The position numbers were made by a program, and so were the translations under genes. Shown one piece after another: positions 36,555 through 48,036 of a stretch of 64,000 nucleotides of DNA (within the stretch, counting starts at the first letter, position 1; the number at the start of each line of letters is the position of its first letter). The stretch spans positions 69,966,955-70,030,954 of the forward strand of contig CM035435.1 in assembly GCA_020310875.1 (NCBI GenBank). The letters run 5' to 3'. A model generated the notes under the pieces. It had not been told where the DNA came from. It saw nothing but the letters and a program-made list of their open reading frames with translations, and made no database searches. The stretch comes from Ceratopteris richardii. Lineage: Eukaryota; Streptophyta; Polypodiopsida; Polypodiales; Pteridaceae.

Positions 36555-37110
36555 ATCTCCTTCCATGCATCGAGTCTTGCGAAGCATCCTCAAATTAGCA
36601 CTGATAAACAGAAGATCACTAGCACGTTGCACACCAAGTCTGTTCCTCTTTTTAGAGGATACATGTCCATACACACTCCATAGTTGCTCAAGGCAACTCG
36701 TGGTGCAAGCCTGACTAAGTATACAAATGGCCAATTGTTGAAGATATGGACCATCAAAACCAAAGTCCTTCCACCACAAGGCAGCACCAACACATAATCT
36801 ATCCTCCTGGGCATCTGCACATGCATATGAAGCATCTTTCTCGGTCCTATATTTGGATCATTGATCTGTAATAACTCTTCTTGTTGCACTATCTGGGATA
36901 AGCCTCTCCAATATGATCCTCCATCCATTGGCTACCTTTGGATCCGCATATTGCTTTTTATCTTGGAATTCTGGATCTAACAAGTACACTACTGCATGAA
37001 TTGGAGAGTAGTACACATTCCACCTGTTAACACAAATAGCTTTAATTTCTTCATACCTGTTATTATCCTTCACCAATTTTTTTAGTGACTAAAAGGCTTT
37101 CTCTCTCCTC
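36555..37110 (-). pseudogene. hAT-family transposase C-terminal fragment
   Basis: Right to left: KDNNRYEEIKAICVNRWN and IHAVVYLLDPEFQ (the conserved helix of plant hAT transposases with the HxAxYxLxPxF pattern), then GWRIILERLI. After a frameshift comes WWKDFGFDGPYLQQLAICIL and LEQLWSVYGHVSSKKRNRLG, the hAT dimerisation domain (cysteine-poor version of SxxERxWSxF). Catalytic N-terminal regions and terminal inverted repeats are not seen. It is joined directly to the copia F RT near 36555. Cut-and-paste DNA transposon remnant, inactive. Confidence 0.82.
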
Positions 37111-38676
37111 TAAAAATGGTAGATTGGATTTGGCCTCCTGAAGGTGAAGACTTGCTATAACCACGAAGGTGCCACTAGTTGGATGACTAAAACATTCCAC
37201 ATGACTTTATATATATTCCATATTAACGTGAGAAGCTCTCAGCAAATTTTATAGCAAAAGTGAAATACTTCTCATAGATTTCGCTCATTTGGTTGACAAG
37301 ATTTGAACACGGAACCTGTTCGTGCCCACGTCACTGCTATAACAACCTATCTCAGGTGATGTTGCATTTTGCACACCAACTTCTTAGATTAGATCCATAG
37401 CTGCCCTAGGCAATCGATTTCAAATGGCCCATGCAACATTCAAACCTCTATGGTACATGCATTGTACTAAAAAATTTATTGATATTATAATCATGAGACA
37501 TTTTGCATGGAGTTGGAGGATCTCCATGCTTCTTGGTAGGTCATCATCTCTAATTAGAGAAAAGCAAAAGTCTAGCTTCTGATTGAGGAGATCAATATAA
37601 TAAAAGGACGTGCAATCAGAGGTGCAACAACTGGAATTGAATCATCAACCTCCCAATTATACGACGAGCGTCCCAACTAGTACAACAAATCACTAGATGC
37701 TCCATGCTTCTCTTGCCAATTGTTATGTGTTTTTTGGATCCACGCATCATTCTTCTCTACTATACTTGAAAGTGAGCCTGATTTGATGAAGCCAAGTGGA
37801 GCCGATTGCTCCTCGTCGATTTGACCTCTAAAGAGCTTTGGCTTTTGAGCTCTTTGCTTCAATTCAAACCTAGTTCAAGTCAAGCATCATCCACACATCA
37901 TCTGAAGGCAAAGGATGGGCTAAGACAAGCATAGTCCAAGAAAGGCTTCATTTCTTCAATGAAAAAGACAAGAGGAAGCAATTGTCTTCAAGGAGGAATA
38001 TGTAATTCTTCCTCATGGAACAAAGGATGGAGAATGGCTCTTCCGGAGGATCAATGGAAGGACGTAGCTAATTGGGAGATAAGTATTTTCTAAGTTGATG
38101 TTTTCATATCAATACTTGCTTTATTCATCGCTTTCATGTAGCTTGCATCTAAACATTATTGAAGCATGTATCAAGCACATGCATGCGTCTAAAAGTTCAT
38201 GCCCAAAAAAGAATGTTTGTTGATGCATTTCTCCTTCCAAAAGAGTGTTTTCATGCACAACATATATTTTCTTGTTGCTTGGAAAAAGGTATAAAATGCA
38301 CTCAAGTTTGTGCACATGAATGTTCATATCTTTTGAAAGGTAGCAAGTAGATTGTTTGTGCATGGATGCTTGGATGCATGCATGGCAAGATTAAGAACTG
38401 CTTGATTTAAGTTTGGTGCATGAAAAGGAAAACACATGCAAACACATGAATGCACTCATATGCATTTGCAAGAAAGAACATGCATTGCCATATGAAGAAG
38501 CATGGTTTTTTGCTGATTTTTTGCTAAGTAGTTGAACAAATGTACTTTCCTAATCGTTACCTACTTTTTCTAACTCGAGTTAGACAATTAGGAAAAATGG
38601 CAAACTAGTTAGTTGCAAATCTCTTAGCTGCTACACAACTCAAGATGCTAGTTCACTTTTTCATGAAAGTGATACT
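37111..38676. other. Spacer without a recognised gene
   Basis: Short frames only. A tRNA-like segment lies at 37623-37686; a weaker one is near 37283-37340. The rest, including a stretch rich in catgcat words (38150-38480), is unassigned. Confidence 0.4.
37623..37686 (-). repeat. tRNA-like segment, possible SINE head
   Basis: The minus strand reads TAGTTGGGACGCTC (A-box-like), about 20 bases, then GATTCAATTCC (B-box-like, consensus GGTTCRANTCC). Box spacing is right for a tRNA-derived SINE head. Acceptor pairing is poor, so a functional tRNA is unlikely. Confidence 0.35.
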
Positions 38677-39709
38677 TGTTGGGATAGATGGATGGATACT
38701 CCAAGTGATGAGTAGGTACTGCCAAATCCTGCTTAGTACCAACCCTTTGTAACTTCAGAGATGATATGTGGACCCTCTTAGCTTTCCAATGACACTATAA
38801 AAGTGCCTATGTACTTTGGAAATGATGTGTGGAAAGATCTAATAAAAACATGACTACTTCCAAATAGAAAGATCCAAGAAAACCGTCTATTTTTGATCAC
38901 ACACATGCTGCTTGTAATGCTCAGTGCTACCAATACAGTAGGAATTGGAAAAAATGCTTTTAGAGGTATTTAATTAGCTTAGTTAGCTAATGATTCCAAG
39001 TGAAATCACTTGAAATGATGCACTATACACAGAGAAATCAATCTAGCAAATAAATCATTACCCTCGATTTTTTAGGACCTCTGCAGAGTTTGACCAGTGA
39101 GTGCTTCGACGTGCTTTTCTCCAAATTGGCTGAATGGATTTTCTTCAAAATTTTTTAGAACTTCGAGCTGATTCCAACAAGCTATAGATCATTGAAATTG
39201 GTTGAGAAATGACTTAGATATGAGCAGTACAAGTTGACAGTTAAGAATGACTATAACAGAGATATCATAGATGAACAATGTAGATGTATTGTATTAATGA
39301 ACAATGTTGTACAAGACCATAGGCTTGATAATCATAGCCCTATGATGGAGAGTAGTGTAGGCTACAATGTAGGCCTTACACACATACAAAATGGCAATGG
39401 AAAGCTCGAAATGATGAAGCTACAACCACGACTTTTCAAGTGACTTTTTATAAGTGTTGTATTAAAATTTGAATTTGAATTCAACTCTTGGCTCTCTCTA
39501 AAGTGATCCTTCATTCTAGGAGATATTCCCTCACTAAAGTAGTTATTTTTCTAACTAACAAGTCCACGACTTTTTGGTAGATGATTGCAAATATTCTCAA
39601 ATCAAAAGAAATGACTTTTACAAAGGTAAAAAGATAAATTTCCACTAGTAATGGTTTCCATGGAACTTCATATCTTTATGAACCTCAAGCCAAATGTGTG
39701 GGCTTGGAC
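38677..39709 (-). repeat. Copia I 3' LTR, inner end missing
   Basis: Matches 43866 onward up to ...gggcttggac, then jumps straight to pol. The last 18 bases of the intact copy (tttgcaccaaca and flank) and any polypurine tract are absent, so pol reads into the LTR and stops at 39668. Confidence 0.88.
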
Positions 39710-42700
39710 AATCATTGATTTAAACCTGCAAAGTTTTGTACCATCTAATGCTTTAGTCAACAAATCTGCACATTGCATATTGGTTGATACATATGCCAAC
39801 TGAATATCCTTGCTCAATAGCTTCTCTCTCACATAATGATAGTGGACCTCTATATGCTCGGTCCTAACATGATAAATAGGATTTGCTGCAAGATGTAATG
39901 AGCTTGTATTGTCTCCAAAGATCATTGGAGATGTAGTATGCAAGCCCAATTCTGCATACAAAAATCTGATCCATATGGCCTCTTGAGTAGCATTGGCCAA
40001 TCCTCTATACCCTGCCTCTGTAGAAGATAAAGCAACAGTAGGTTTCTTCTTTGATGACCATGATATTGGCTTATCACCTGCAAATGATAAGTATCTTGAG
40101 GTACTCCTCCTATCATCTTTGCATCCTGCCCAATCTGCATCTGAATAAATCTTGATGTCCAAGTCTGATGTATAAGGGAAATACAAACCATGATGTTGAC
40201 TACCCTTAAGGTACTTCAAGATCCTTTTGGCAGTCTCCAAGTGAGGTACCCTAGGCTTATGCATAAATTGACTTAATACACTTACTCCATGAGCAATGTC
40301 AATCCTTGAAAAGGTAGCATAGTTCAAGCTTCCCACTATGCTTTGATAACCTGCAATGTTCTCAAGTAGATCACCTTCAGGAGCACTTAATTTTAGGTTT
40401 ACCTCCATTGGAGTACTTTCAACTTTGGCATCCTGCAAATGAAACTTCTTCAACATATCTTGTATATACTTTCTCTGAGTAATCAAAATTCCAAAGTTAG
40501 TATAGACTAACTCAAGTCCAAGAAAATATTTTAGTGATCCAAGGTCACTAATTTTGAACTCCTTCATCATCTGATTCTTGATCTGTTTGATGCCATTAGC
40601 ATCATTACCTATACGTATGATATCATCAACATATACACATAGGTATATTACCTCTGAATTACTTCTCTTGATGAACAAAGAAGTATCTGCTTTACTCATG
40701 ACAAAACCTTGATTCTGAAGGTATGTAGTCAACCTATGGTTCCATGCCCTAGATGTCTGCTTCAATCCATAAAGAGATTTTTTCAATTTACATACATATG
40801 TTACCTTGTTTGGGTCCTCATAGCCAGGAGGTTGTGACATGTACACCTTCTCTGAAATCCAGAAATTTAGAAATGCATTTTTTACATCCAACTAATACAC
40901 GTTCCAATTTTTTGATGCAGCCACACTTACCAATACCCTGATGGTTGGCATTTTGGCCACAGGTGAAAAATTTTCTTCATAATCAATGCCTTGGGTTTGT
41001 GCAAAACCCTTTGCCACAAGTCTAGCTTTGTACCTGCTTATTGACCCATCAGAATTCCTTTTGATCTTGTAGATCCACCTAGAACCAATTACCTTCATAT
41101 ACTCCTTCTTTGGTACTAGTTCCCAAGTATCACTCTCCTTGAGTGCTTCAATCTCCTCATCCATAGCTTCTTTCCATTCTGCCTTGGTCTTTGCTTCTTC
41201 ATATGATGCTGGTTCTTCAATTGACATATCTTTTTCAAGATAAAAAGAGTGCTTAGTAACAAGGGAAGTGTCATACCCATATCTGATTGGCTTCTTGCTC
41301 TCCCTTTGTGATCTTTTGATTGCTTGGTTGGATGATTTAGGTATATCCTCCAATTTCTTCATCTTGACTTTGCCTTTGGACTTCCATGCCTTGAACTCTT
41401 CAAGATTGATGATGTCTTCATCATCTGAATTGATGTCTCCATTCTGAGTAGGCTCCTCCTTAGTGAGGCTTGGAAACTCCTCTTCCAAGTCATAAGGTAA
41501 TTTTACTTTCCTGCATTCACTATCAAACAAAGAGTCATTCTCATCAAAGGCAACATCTCTACTGACCATGAATCCCTTGTTTGAAGGATTGTAGAACCTG
41601 TATCCTTTCTGATTTAAATCATACCCTATGAAGATACACTTCTCTGCCTTAGGGTCTAGCTTACCTCTTATCTGAGAAGGGATATGCACATATGCTACAC
41701 ATCTAAATATCTTGCAATGATCAAGTGAGGGTCTTCTACCATGCCATGCTTCATATGGGGTCATCCCATCAAGAGATTTGGATGGCAACCTATTTATAAG
41801 ATAAGTGGTAGTAGATACACTCTCTACCCACAAGTAGTTAGGTAATTTTTTCTCATTTAACATTGACCTAGATGTTTCAACAATCAATCTATTTCTCCTT
41901 TCTGCCACCCCATTTGCTCAGGGGTATACCTTGTGGTAATTTCTCTCTTGATTCCTTTGTCCTGCAAGAATGCATCAAAATCATTTGAGAAGTACTCACC
42001 TCTTCCATCTGACCTTAATCTTTTTAGGTTTCTCCCTGTTTGATTCTCAACAAGTGCAAGATAATTTTTAAAGCAACTAAATACTTCATCTTTGTGCTTC
42101 ATAAAGTACAATATAATCTACCTACTGTAATCATCAATGAAAGATACATAATACCTTGATCCAGATATTGAGGGATGCTTACTTGGTCCCCATACATCTG
42201 TATGGACAAGCTCTAGGTAGTCCTCATGCATGTAGCCTTTTCTTGAGAAGGGTAACTTGTGAGACTTTCCAAACTGACAAGCACCACATTTATAAATCAT
42301 GTGTTGCTTGGATACATTAGGTATCCCAAGTACACATTGATCTCTGCATATTTGTTTCAAGGTTCTTTCACCAACATGCCTTTATCTTTTATGCCAAATT
42401 TCAAGCTCTGATAATGTTTGATCTTTATAACTATAAAGTGCAATGTTCTTTGTATCCTCAAGTTCAAAAGTGAATATTCTACTTGATTTTTCTCCTTTGG
42501 AAATTCTCTTGAACCCATGCTTTGGATCCTCCATAAATGCTCCATATTGGTTGAATCTAACCTGCAAACCTTTTTCCACAATCTGTCCAACACTCATCAA
42601 ATTCTTGGTAATAGTTGGTACATATAGAACCCTACTCAACAGATTCTTGTTCCCATCAGAGGTCTTAACATTTCCAAATTTAATCACTGAGTGCTTGGTG

Positions 42701-43838
42701 TCATCACCTGTTTGTACCTGATGCTTACCCTTTGGTTCCTCAAGGTCAAAGAGAAGAGCTACATTGCCTGCCACATGATTTGAGCATCCTGAGTCAATAT
42801 AGAAGAGATGGTCATCATTTATACCTGGTTTTGAAGTCATGTTCATAATCATAAGAGAATCTTCTTGCTCCTCTATGTAGTTGTTGTAATCCTTCTTGGA
42901 TTTGTATCCTCCTTGTAGTTGCTATTGTAGTTATTGTTGTAGTTGTTGTTGTATCCTTGGTGGTGATTGAATCTGCCTCTTGATTGTGTATATCCACCTC
43001 TTTGGTATCCTCTTCCTCTCTGATTCTTGAAGTTCCTGAAACACTTATCTGTAGTATGATTTGATAATCCACAAATATTGCATGGTGAGGAGTTATAAGG
43101 TCTCCCCCTACCTTGCTTACCTCCTCTACCCCTTCCTCTTGATGATCTACCTCTTCCTGCATAGTTGGCTAGGGAGGTAGGTCCATCTTCTACCTTCTTA
43201 TTCTTGCCTTTCTCTTTAGACTTATTCTTATCAGTGTATAGGGCACAAGAGCTATTACCTCTTGATGAATCTCCATTCTTGTTGAGCTTGGCTTCATGGG
43301 TGAATAGTTGCCCCATGATTGTGATAAGGTCTGGAATCTGCATGTCTTGTACAAGTCCATGGCAGTTGTGAAGCTCTCCCATTTGTCATCAGCTTTAATA
43401 CCATTGATTACTTGCCTTACAATCTGCTCCTCTTCAATTTCTTCTCTCTAAGATAGCTTGCTTAGATTGCTTTCTTTGAGTGGTGAATTCAATCCACAAT
43501 TGATTTTTCCTAGCCCTTGTGTTGGAAGAGAAATAAGAAGACAATGTTTCCCAAGTCTCTTGGGATGTCTTACAGATCCTAATATGTGGAAGAAGAAAAT
43601 CAAAGATTGAGTTAAGTAAGTAGGACCTTGCTAATGCATCCTTGGCAGACCATGTGTTGAGTCTTTCATGTTCTTCTCTTGTAGGTTGTCCTTTGCTTTT
43701 GAATATGGGCATCTCCTCATCTCCTGAGATGTATCCATAGAGGTTTCTTCCTTGCAAGTATGTCTTCATCCTTAGAGACCATACTTGATAGTTTTTCCTA
43801 TCCAATTTATCAATGAAAGAAGGAAAACCATCTCCCAT
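39710..43838 (-). pseudogene. Copia I gag-pol polyprotein, broken
   Basis: Starts M43838 (MGDGFPSFIDKLDRKNYQVW). Gag has two compensating frameshifts (about 43440 and 43340). The CCHC knuckle CNICGLSNHTTDKC (near 43080) sits between Gly/Arg-rich and Asn/Tyr-rich runs. Protease YIDSGCSNHVAGN (near 42800) follows, then GAG_pre-integrase and an integrase with HTDVWGPS, RSDGRGEYF and AERRNR. RT has DVKNAFLN, GLKQTSRAWN and CVYVDDIIRIG (near 40630); RNase H has SDADWAGCKDDRRSTS, SSTEAGYRG and ADLLTKALDGTK. Stops at 42379, 42118 (Trp expected) and 40892 (Gln expected), and a frameshift near 41910. Order protease-integrase-RT-RNase H defines Ty1/copia. Close relative of E. Confidence 0.92.
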
Positions 43839-43853
43839 TTTACCTTAACTTTA

Positions 43854-43864
43854 CTCTAATACCA
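43854..43864 (-). other. Primer-binding site of copia I
   Basis: The minus strand reads TGGTATTAGAG one base after the LTR, a one-base variant of the initiator tRNA-Met complement TGGTATCAGAG. Confidence 0.85.
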
Positions 43865-43865
43865 C

Positions 43866-44927
43866 TGTTGGGATAGATGGATGGACACTCCAAGTGATGA
43901 GTAGGTACTGCCAAATCCTGCTTAGTACCAGCCCTTTGTAACTTCAGAGATGATATGTGGACCCTCTTAGATTTCCAATGACACTATAAAAGTGCCTATG
44001 TACTTTGGAAATGATGTGTGAAAAGATCTAATAAAAACAGACTACTTCCAAATAGAAAGATCCAAGAAAACCTTCATAGTATTTTTGATCACACACGTGC
44101 TGCTTGTAATGCTCAATGCTACTACCAGTACACTAGGAATTGGAATAATTCCTTTTAGAGGTATCTAATTAGCTTAGTAAGCTAATGATTCCAAGTGAAA
44201 CCACTTGAAATGATGCACTATACATAGAGCAATCAATTTAGCAAATAAATCATTACCCCTGATTTTTTTAGGACCTTTGCAGAGTTTGAATAGTGAGTGC
44301 TTTGATGCGATTTTCTCCAAATTGGCTGAATGGATTTTCTTCAAAATTTGTCAACATGTGGATAACTTTGTGCTGATTCCAAAAAGCTATAGATCATTGA
44401 AATTGGTTGAGAAATGACTGAGATATGAAGAGTACAAGTTGACAGTTAAGAATGACTATAACAGAGATATCATAGATGAAGAATGTAGATGTATTGTATT
44501 AATGAACAATGTTGTACAAGACCATAGGCTTGATAATCATAAGCTTATGATGGAGAGTAGTTTAGGCTACATTGTAGGCCTTACACACATACAAAATGGC
44601 AATGGAAAGCTCGGAATGATGAAGCTACAACCGCGACTTTTTCAAGTGACTTTTTATAAGTGTTGTATTCAAATTTGAATTTGAATTCAACTCTTGGATC
44701 TCTCTAAAATGATCCTTCATTCTAGGAGATATTCCCTCACCGAAGTAGTTACTTTTCTAACTAACAAGTCCACGAATTTTTGGTAGATGATTACCAATAT
44801 TCTCAAGTCAAAAGAAATGACTTTTACAAAGGTAAAAAGATAAATTTCCACTAGCAATGGTTTCCATGGAACTTCATATCTTTATGAACCTCAAGCCAAA
44901 TGTGTGGGCTTGGACTTTGCACCAACA
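43866..44927 (-). repeat. Copia I 5' LTR (1062 bp)
   Basis: Complete LTR with TGTTGG and CCAACA ends, flanked by atact. It differs from the 3' copy at scattered sites, including a small indel around 44070-44080. Confidence 0.93.
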
Positions 44928-47409
44928 ATACTGAGGTATCACATATTAGGGGTCTTGTTGAGGAAAAGTAGGCTCACTAGAAGTCAAGCGTTCAATTTTA
45001 TTGCTCATTTGAATGACAAGAAATAGGGCTACTTACAAATTTCCTTAATGACTCTAAGTCTAGGAAAAAACTTTGAGAATCCTAATGATAATCTTACATG
45101 TTAAAATTCATGCATCCAAGTAGGATGATTTGGAAAGCTTTTATTTGGTTCTATCCCAAGATGTGATAGCAATCAAATGAAATCCAATGGAACTTAAACT
45201 AATTGAACTTTTATAGTTCAAAAGGTAGTTGAGATGTTCCAAATTTGTAAAAACCATAGAGTTGTGAAGTTTTCACTTTGGATTCATCCTAAGGAGTGAT
45301 GAAAATCAGAGAAGTGCTTAAAGCTTGCAACAATTGAGCTTTGATGTTCAATAGGTGGATGCTAGGTTCCATGATTGCATCTCTGGTAATGATGCAACTT
45401 ACTAGCAAGCATGAAAACTTGAAAGAACTCTTCCTTTTAGAAGGATTAGAGAGTTAATTTTTGGTTTCATTTAAGCTAATTGAAGCTTCAAGAGGAAACC
45501 AAAGCAAATGATCTTTAGGAAATGAGATAAGTTCCCGAAAGACATGAATCGAACTATGAACTTTTCATTTAGGAATAAAAAGTTCCAAGATATGGATCTC
45601 CAATCCATGAGCTTTTCCTAAACAAGCTATAAAGTTCAAAATTATGTGTTCTTAATAGCATTATTATTGGATCAATAATCAAAAGATGCTTGGACTTTAA
45701 ACATAATTGTGATTGTCGAAATATATTTAAAGTACTCTATTAACATCTAAAGATTGACCAATAATAATAAATCTTGTATCAAACTCAAGAATAGGAATCA
45801 ATATCACATAAATGAAAGTTCAAGTCAAACTTTCATAGTGGAATGGGAAATCATATCCTAAAGGTGATATTTATCCTCTAGTTTGATACTCAAGAACATG
45901 GCACAACTGAATCAGTAAAGCTTCTAGATATTGTTTGAAAGTCTAAGAATTTCTTTCAAATATTCTTTTCGCATTGCAAAAGATTCCAAGATGAATCATT
46001 TGCTCAGGTTATTTGATTCCCTAGAATGAATCACAAGTCCTTGAAGAATAACATTCTCCCAAGTAGTGAGAATGAAATTCTTCAAACTCATTAGACAACA
46101 AGTAGTTCCCCAGACGTCCCAAACCACCAGAAGTGGTGCTTAAAGTCCAAAGGTTGATATCACTTGGAAGTGTATCAAAGATTCTTAGATTTAGAATATG
46201 AAAGGCATTAGTACATGCTTGGACTTGAGTAGGGGAAAGATCTCTAACCATGGGTAAGCAAAGAAGCTTTTGATAGTTCAAGAGATCTTAACGATAAAGA
46301 ATATGTCTTTATTTTTATCGCAAGGTCAACAAGACTTGATCCAGCTTGGCAAGATTTGTCCAAGAAATTGGTAATAAAATTCCCTTTGGGAGTTTTTCAC
46401 TCAAGTTCCATTTATCCAATGGAAAAGTATGAAAGGAGTAAACTGTTCCAAGTTTGAACAGAGTGAAATATTCTAAGTATGTAGTCTACAACCATGTCAA
46501 TGGTAATTAAGTCTATGGAAGGTAAAACATAAAGTTTACTTATCCTTAAAAGGATTTTGGTAAAATCCAACAAAGCATGAGTGGATGCTTAGACTTAAGT
46601 AGTAGAGAGATTCCTGTAAAGTCTTGGCCAGGGTAGCTACTTAAAGCTTTAACAAGAAAGGAATCTAAAGACAAGAAGTAAACAACTCTTGTCGCTACAA
46701 ATTGGGCAAGTATAACCAATTGGGCTTGAAATTATGAAAATTCAAAATTCAAGTACTTGGAATTATAAGTGGTTTTCGTTTGAAAACCCGAGCAAAGAAG
46801 AATAGATATTCTATCAAGATGTTTTCAAGTTTTGAAGATAGAAGCAAGAGATCGTGAAACAATTATGTGAAGGGATCAAAACCTAGAATATCAAGTTAGA
46901 GGTAATGCGTGAAACTTCAAAATTCTTTTAAAGAGTTGAAGTAAAAAGGTACTCTATCAAGATATGTTTAGACTTTAGGATAGGCATCACCACATATTAT
47001 ATAGTTTAGGGTGGTACGGGACACTAGATTTTATACTCGAATTGATGTAGGAAAGATGGTATGGACATCGGACCATGGGATGATAATTATCTTTTAGTTG
47101 GGAAATGTATTTTGAAGTTAGATTTGATCTTCAAGGGAATCAAAACTTCCATGAAAATGAGATATGAACCTGAGATAGGAGTTGAAGTGAACTGCAAAAA
47201 TGATTTGATAAATCAATCTGTATGGAGCATATAATACATGAGGTGAATGAGCATGAAGCTTGAGGATAAGGAGCACTATGTGTGCTTCATCAATAGTACA
47301 AAACTTGACCAGAACCTCATCTGAATGTAGCACAAATGTCTTCTCTGAACTGTGACTCTCTTCATGTGCATATATAGGGAAATTTGAATTCAAACTTGGG
47401 GAGGGGGCC
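44928..47409. other. 2.5-kb spacer, nothing recognised
   Basis: AT-rich, with recurring aagttc/gaactt words and no frame above 90 codons that resembles a protein family. It was continuous with 37111-38676 before copia I inserted. Possibly old LTR or non-coding element sequence. Confidence 0.4.
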
Positions 47410-48024
47410 ACTCTAGTACAATGGTGAGTACCAATGTGAGGAGTTCCCTCGTAATTCTCAATCCGTGGAGAGAGTAGGTCGATATGAAGGTCGAGAGCAA
47501 AGTGAAGTGCGCAAAGGTGATGGTGAGAAATGCAAATGCAAACACACACATATACACACACACACACACACGAGAAAAGTGGCAATGGAGATCAATGGAA
47601 GGCAAGAAAGGAACTCATATTCATCACTAATTAGTTACAATAGCTCTACAAGCTCAAAAGCTTCTAGTTTCAAAAGTTCAAAAGTTCTCAAAATGAGCTC
47701 TCTAGCTCTATTTATAGTTTTTGCCTAGTTTTGATCGGTTTCATATCTAGTGACCGGCATAGTTAAAATGTAGGTTCTACATCTAATTTGAGGTACCTAG
47801 TGGCTTCCAAAAATTATGAAAATTGGTATGAGCTACCTACTTAGACTCCTTAGGTCGAGGACTCCTCGGCTTGCACAAAATGGAGTCGTACATGTGGTAA
47901 TCGGATGTATGTACATACATTACATTGTTTTAGTGATAAAAATCACTTTTTGGATTATGGAGTGACCTATGTGCTTCCTCTGCGTCTATGAAGAGATCCT
48001 GTACTTGGTCCTATGCCGTGAACA
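47410..48024 (-). repeat. Element C 3' LTR (about 615 bp)
   Basis: Aligns in order with the B LTR: CA-rich run (47543-47571), the TATA block 47690-47723, gcttgcacaaaatggag, gtgataaaaatcact, and a GAACA end at 48024. Its outer edge is approximate because the partner LTR is not in view. Confidence 0.75.
47690..47723 (-). promoter_or_regulatory. TATA block shared with the B LTR
   Basis: 34 bases identical to 35811-35844, with CTATAAATAGAGC on the minus strand. Conservation far above the rest of the LTR supports a core promoter role. Confidence 0.65.
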
Positions 48025-48036
48025 ATCCCCTCCTCG
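48025..48036 (-). other. Polypurine tract of element C
   Basis: The minus strand reads CGAGGAGGGGAT next to the LTR, in the same place as the G-rich tract of B. Confidence 0.7.

Larger units (their letters stand above)
38677..44927 (-). mobile_element. Ty1/copia element I (6.25 kb)
   Basis: LTRs at 38677-39709 and 43866-44927 with a perfect target duplication atact (38672-38676 and 44928-44932). The intact LTR has TGTTGG/CCAACA ends. Minus-strand order gag, protease, integrase, RT, RNase H, and a tRNA-iMet-type primer site. The 3' LTR lacks its inner end. Multiple stops and frameshifts; defective. The opposite-strand gag fragment at 1-400 belongs to a related family. Confidence 0.93.

Noticed and set aside
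37283..37340. Second tRNA-like segment
   Set aside because: Only a weak B-box (GTTCAAATCT) and no clear A-box spacing; too little to annotate.
46021..46281. 86-codon minus-strand frame in the 44928-47409 spacer
   Set aside because: No recognisable motif, atypical composition and no repeat elsewhere in the window; probably chance.
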